In this document: positions 62,185 through 64,000 of the stretch, one piece after another | Numbering within the stretch: position 1 is the first letter of the stretch | How the letters are laid out: each line of letters begins with the position of its first letter | Assembly (NCBI GenBank): GCA_022842845.1 | Contig: JALHOT010000005.1 | Span: forward strand, 62,001-126,000 | DNA length: 64,000 bases | Direction of reading: 5' to 3' | From: Cyclobacteriaceae bacterium | Lineage (GTDB): Bacteria > Bacteroidota > Bacteroidia > Cytophagales > Cyclobacteriaceae | Program-made: the position numbers and the translations under genes | Notes under the pieces: generated by a model | Told to the model about the DNA's origin: nothing | What the model saw: the letters and a program-made list of their open reading frames with translations, nothing else | Databases searched by the model: none

Positions 62185-63115
62185 CTAAGTGGCCACTTGC
62201 CAGGGTTTTGTTATCACCGTTAACAATGTAATGATAGGCGCCTGCGCGTAAGTGTTCTGTATCGATCACCCCCGGTAAATAGACCAACTCTTGCAAAGCT
62301 GTTTTTCCTTCGGCATTTAATAGTGTGAACGAAACAGGTTTTGTGTAATCACCATTGAGATTTAATTGCTTGCCCAAGGGATTAGGAAATATTTCCAGGC
62401 TAGCTTCTCCTTTTTTCTTTTTCACATTTGTGATCGTACTCTTTATATATTGGATGGCCTCTTGGCTGAGAATTCTGTTTACCCAATATTCATACATTTT
62501 GCCTGAAGGATGCAATTGGTCACTGGCCACCAGCTCGGGTTGCTGTAAACCAAGCCTTGATATATCAGTTATATTAATATACATCACGCCTAATTTCTCT
62601 GAGATGGCCTTATTCACAGCATTATAAGCGTCTAGTTCTGCACTTATTTTTGCCTGGGTGCTTTGCCCAAAGGGTGTGTAACCATAATCAGGAATGGACA
62701 AAACAAAAACTCTTTCCTTGCTTCCGGCTATGTTAATGGCTGTCTTTAGTAGTTCTTCAAACTCTGGAGCATAGCTTTCCACAGATTTTGATTGGTATTG
62801 ATTGTTGACCCCGATGAGCAGGGATACTAAATTGAAATCACCAGGTTGAATAGCGGCAGTTTGAATGGCTGCCTTTAACTGATCAGTGCGCCATCCCGTA
62901 GTAGCAATAATGCGAGGTTCATTGCAGGCTAAATTTTTATTTTCTCTAAACCGATTGATCAATTGAACAGGCCAACGCAGGTTTGGCTCTACACTTTGCC
63001 CTATTGTATAGGAATCTCCTAAGGCCAACATCTTCACCCTTTCTTCCACAATAAGGGTTTGACCTGCAAGAGGTGAGGCCACTATTAAAAGTATAAGCAG
63101 TCTAATCATAGTCAT
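62174..63115 (-). CDS. SGNH/GDSL hydrolase with T9SS type A C-terminal domain
   Basis: Secreted esterase of 313 residues from the start MTMIRLLILLIVASPLAGQ (signal peptide about 1-19). A start 69 bases upstream at 63184 is open but would precede the signal. The nucleophile is S35 in MLALGDSYTIGQ, block III lies in VSLLIGVNNQYQ, and the Asp-His pair is in SDQLHPSGKMYEYW. The last about 75 residues (LEIFPNPLGKQLNLNGDYTKPVSFTLLN to LRAGAYHYIVNGDNKTLASGHLVKQ) are a type A T9SS sorting domain. The enzyme is therefore exported and surface-anchored or released. It probably de-esterifies polysaccharides or lipids; the substrate is unknown. Confidence 0.9.
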   Translation of the reverse strand: MTMIRLLILLIVASPLAGQTLIVEERVKMLALGDSYTIGQSVEPNLRWPVQLINRFRENKNLACNEPRIIATTGWRTDQLKAAIQTAAIQPGDFNLVSLLIGVNNQYQSKSVESYAPEFEELLKTAINIAGSKERVFVLSIPDYGYTPFGQSTQAKISAELDAYNAVNKAISEKLGVMYINITDISRLGLQQPELVASDQLHPSGKMYEYWVNRILSQEAIQYIKSTITNVKKKKGEASLEIFPNPLGKQLNLNGDYTKPVSFTLLNAEGKTALQELVYLPGVIDTEHLRAGAYHYIVNGDNKTLASGHLVKQ

Positions 63116-63182
63116 AAAACAGTAAAGGGGCGCTTTGGTTTGTACTTTTAGTAATCGGAAGCTTTTCTTAACTTTCCAACAC

Positions 63183-63452
63183 ATGGCTAAGATAAGTACT
63201 TGTTCCTCTGGTAAAAAACTTTATTTATCTGAAGCACTGGCTGAAGAAGCCTTGCTGGGCGCTCATGTGCAATTTGATTTCGCGCAAGGAACCGGACCTA
63301 TTGCCGTTTACCGATGTGATGATTGTGGGTATTTTCATCTCACATCACAAGGGCTTATCAACACTAAGCTAAAAGACTTTCTCGCTTCCGGGGATTATAA
63401 ACGCCTTCGGCAGGCCGCAGCATGGACTTCTAAACTTAAACATAAATACTAG
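63183..63452 (+). CDS. Small zinc-ribbon-like protein of unknown function
   Basis: Using ATG 63183 (MAKISTCSSGKKLYLSEALA) the product is 89 residues; an in-frame upstream start at 63135 overlaps the divergent esterase leader and looks spurious. A Cys at 7 and the pair YRCDDCGYFHLTS (C46 and C49) with the following His suggest a zinc ribbon, and the remainder is helical and basic (DYKRLRQAAAWTSKLKHKY). I do not recognise a named family. The stop codon TAG overlaps the next gene's GTG start (TAGTG), so it is co-translated with SemiSWEET and probably purT. Confidence 0.65.
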   Translation: MAKISTCSSGKKLYLSEALAEEALLGAHVQFDFAQGTGPIAVYRCDDCGYFHLTSQGLINTKLKDFLASGDYKRLRQAAAWTSKLKHKY

Positions 63453-63712
63453 TGAATTGGATTGAGATAGTCGGGCACACCGGCTCCCTGCTTAGCAGCA
63501 TTACATTTATACCTCAGGTCTATAAAGTTTGGCAAACCAAACGCACAAAAGACCTGAGTCTTAGCATGATGTTCATTGTATTTACCAGCACAGTGGTATG
63601 GCTGGTCTATGGTATCGGCCTGATGCTTTGGCCGGTGATTATCTGCAATGCCATTATTTGCATGCTAAGCCTGCTGCTCATTTATTTTAAAATCACTTTT
63701 GATAAGCAGTAA
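63452..63712 (+). CDS. SemiSWEET-type sugar transporter
   Basis: The 86-residue protein has three membrane helices: about 5-24 ([21 protein letters not shown]), 38-58 ([21 protein letters not shown]) and 61-80 ([18 protein letters not shown]). FIPQ carries the PQ-loop proline hinge of SemiSWEETs, which dimerise into a sugar pore. The start is a GTG overlapping the upstream TAG stop. It ends one base before the purT ATG, so all three genes form one operon. The transported sugar is unknown. Confidence 0.88.
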   Translation: MNWIEIVGHTGSLLSSITFIPQVYKVWQTKRTKDLSLSMMFIVFTSTVVWLVYGIGLMLWPVIICNAIICMLSLLLIYFKITFDKQ

Positions 63713-63713
63713 T

Positions 63714-64000
63714 ATGGCCTCATTGAGTTTAGGAACCCCACTGACCCAGACAGCCACTAAGGTGATGCTGCTAGGTTCTGGTGAATTGGGCAAAGAAGTA
63801 GTGATTGAATTTCAACGCTACGGGGTAGAGGTGATTGCAGTTGATCGCTACGCCAATGCACCTGCCATGCAGGTGGCCCATCGTTCGCACGTTATTTCCA
63901 TGCTCGATGGCGCTGCGTTACGAGCCATTATAGAAAAGGAAAAACCTCATTATATCATTCCAGAAGTAGAGGCCATTGCTACGGATACGCTGGTGGCTTT
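63714..64000 (+). CDS. purT: Formate-dependent phosphoribosylglycinamide formyltransferase (PurT), C-terminus beyond the window
   Basis: The visible 95 residues open [20 protein letters not shown] with the ATP-grasp preatp-domain start [49 protein letters not shown] and [18 protein letters not shown] follow. [17 protein letters not shown] and PEVEAIAT are typical of PurT, which formylates GAR using formate and ATP in purine synthesis. It starts one base after the SemiSWEET stop codon. The rest of the about 390-residue enzyme lies beyond base 64000. Confidence 0.93.
   Translation, partial: MASLSLGTPLTQTATKVMLLGSGELGKEVVIEFQRYGVEVIAVDRYANAPAMQVAHRSHVISMLDGAALRAIIEKEKPHYIIPEVEAIATDTLVA

Overview
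The window reads as chromosomal DNA of a Bacteroidota bacterium, most likely of the Cytophagales. The evidence is a giant secreted protein with the gliding-motility-associated (type B) T9SS C-terminal domain next to a PorP/SprF gene, a GDSL esterase with a type A T9SS tail, the parA-parB-DUF5683-dapB-lepB cluster, and several start-proximal promoter elements of the Bacteroidota form TAnnTTTG. There is no sign of plasmid, phage, insertion-sequence or CRISPR content, and I see no tRNA or rRNA gene. Most of the window is ordinary core genome with a few accessory islands.

Layout. 1-2.9 kb: a MerR regulator cut by the left edge, divergent from an Lhr-like DEXH helicase. 2.95-7.2 kb: a leftward operon parA-parB-DUF5683-dapB-lepB. 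The 467-base gap upstream of parA holds a cluster of DnaA-box-like 9-mers and two outward-facing promoter elements, which makes it a candidate oriC or a DnaA-controlled par promoter. 7.7-13.2 kb: an exported 1406-residue chimeric protein (FN3, HExxH metallopeptidase-like motif, then an AT-rich swapped-in tail with a lysozyme-like motif set), followed by an AT-rich exported 431-residue partner. This resembles a polymorphic toxin/immunity module. 13.3-16.8 kb: leftward pyrG-yidC. 17.0-35.0 kb: a 5641-residue surface protein containing two families of about 100-residue repeats, followed by PorP/SprF.

35.0-37.6 kb: CCA-adding enzyme, an ECF sigma factor and its probable anti-sigma partner. 37.6-42.1 kb: a leftward five-gene Mn/Zn/Fe ABC uptake operon headed by a DtxR/MntR repressor with a perfect 16-bp operator palindrome upstream. 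One of its permeases carries a second DtxR-like domain at its C-terminus. 42.2-46.5 kb: glycosyltransferase, dapD, DUF3108 protein, a single-domain response regulator, mscL and msrB. 46.6-49.7 kb: PadR regulator plus an FtsX-type ABC permease with an N-terminal prefix domain. 49.7-53.6 kb: thioesterase, folC, trmB, rlmF and a small membrane protein.

53.7-56 kb: a glutaryl-CoA dehydrogenase-like enzyme divergent from tryptophan 2,3-dioxygenase, suggesting aromatic amino-acid catabolism. 56-61.4 kb: a MORN-repeat outer-membrane-type protein, a COG2509 flavoprotein and an ABC-F (Uup-like) ATPase. 61.5-64 kb: flavin reductase, secreted GDSL esterase, a small zinc-ribbon-like protein, SemiSWEET and purT, which runs off the right edge.

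All family calls come from reading motifs and overall sequence character; no database search was possible. Intergenic gaps not listed are under 300 bases, and I see nothing I can defend in them.
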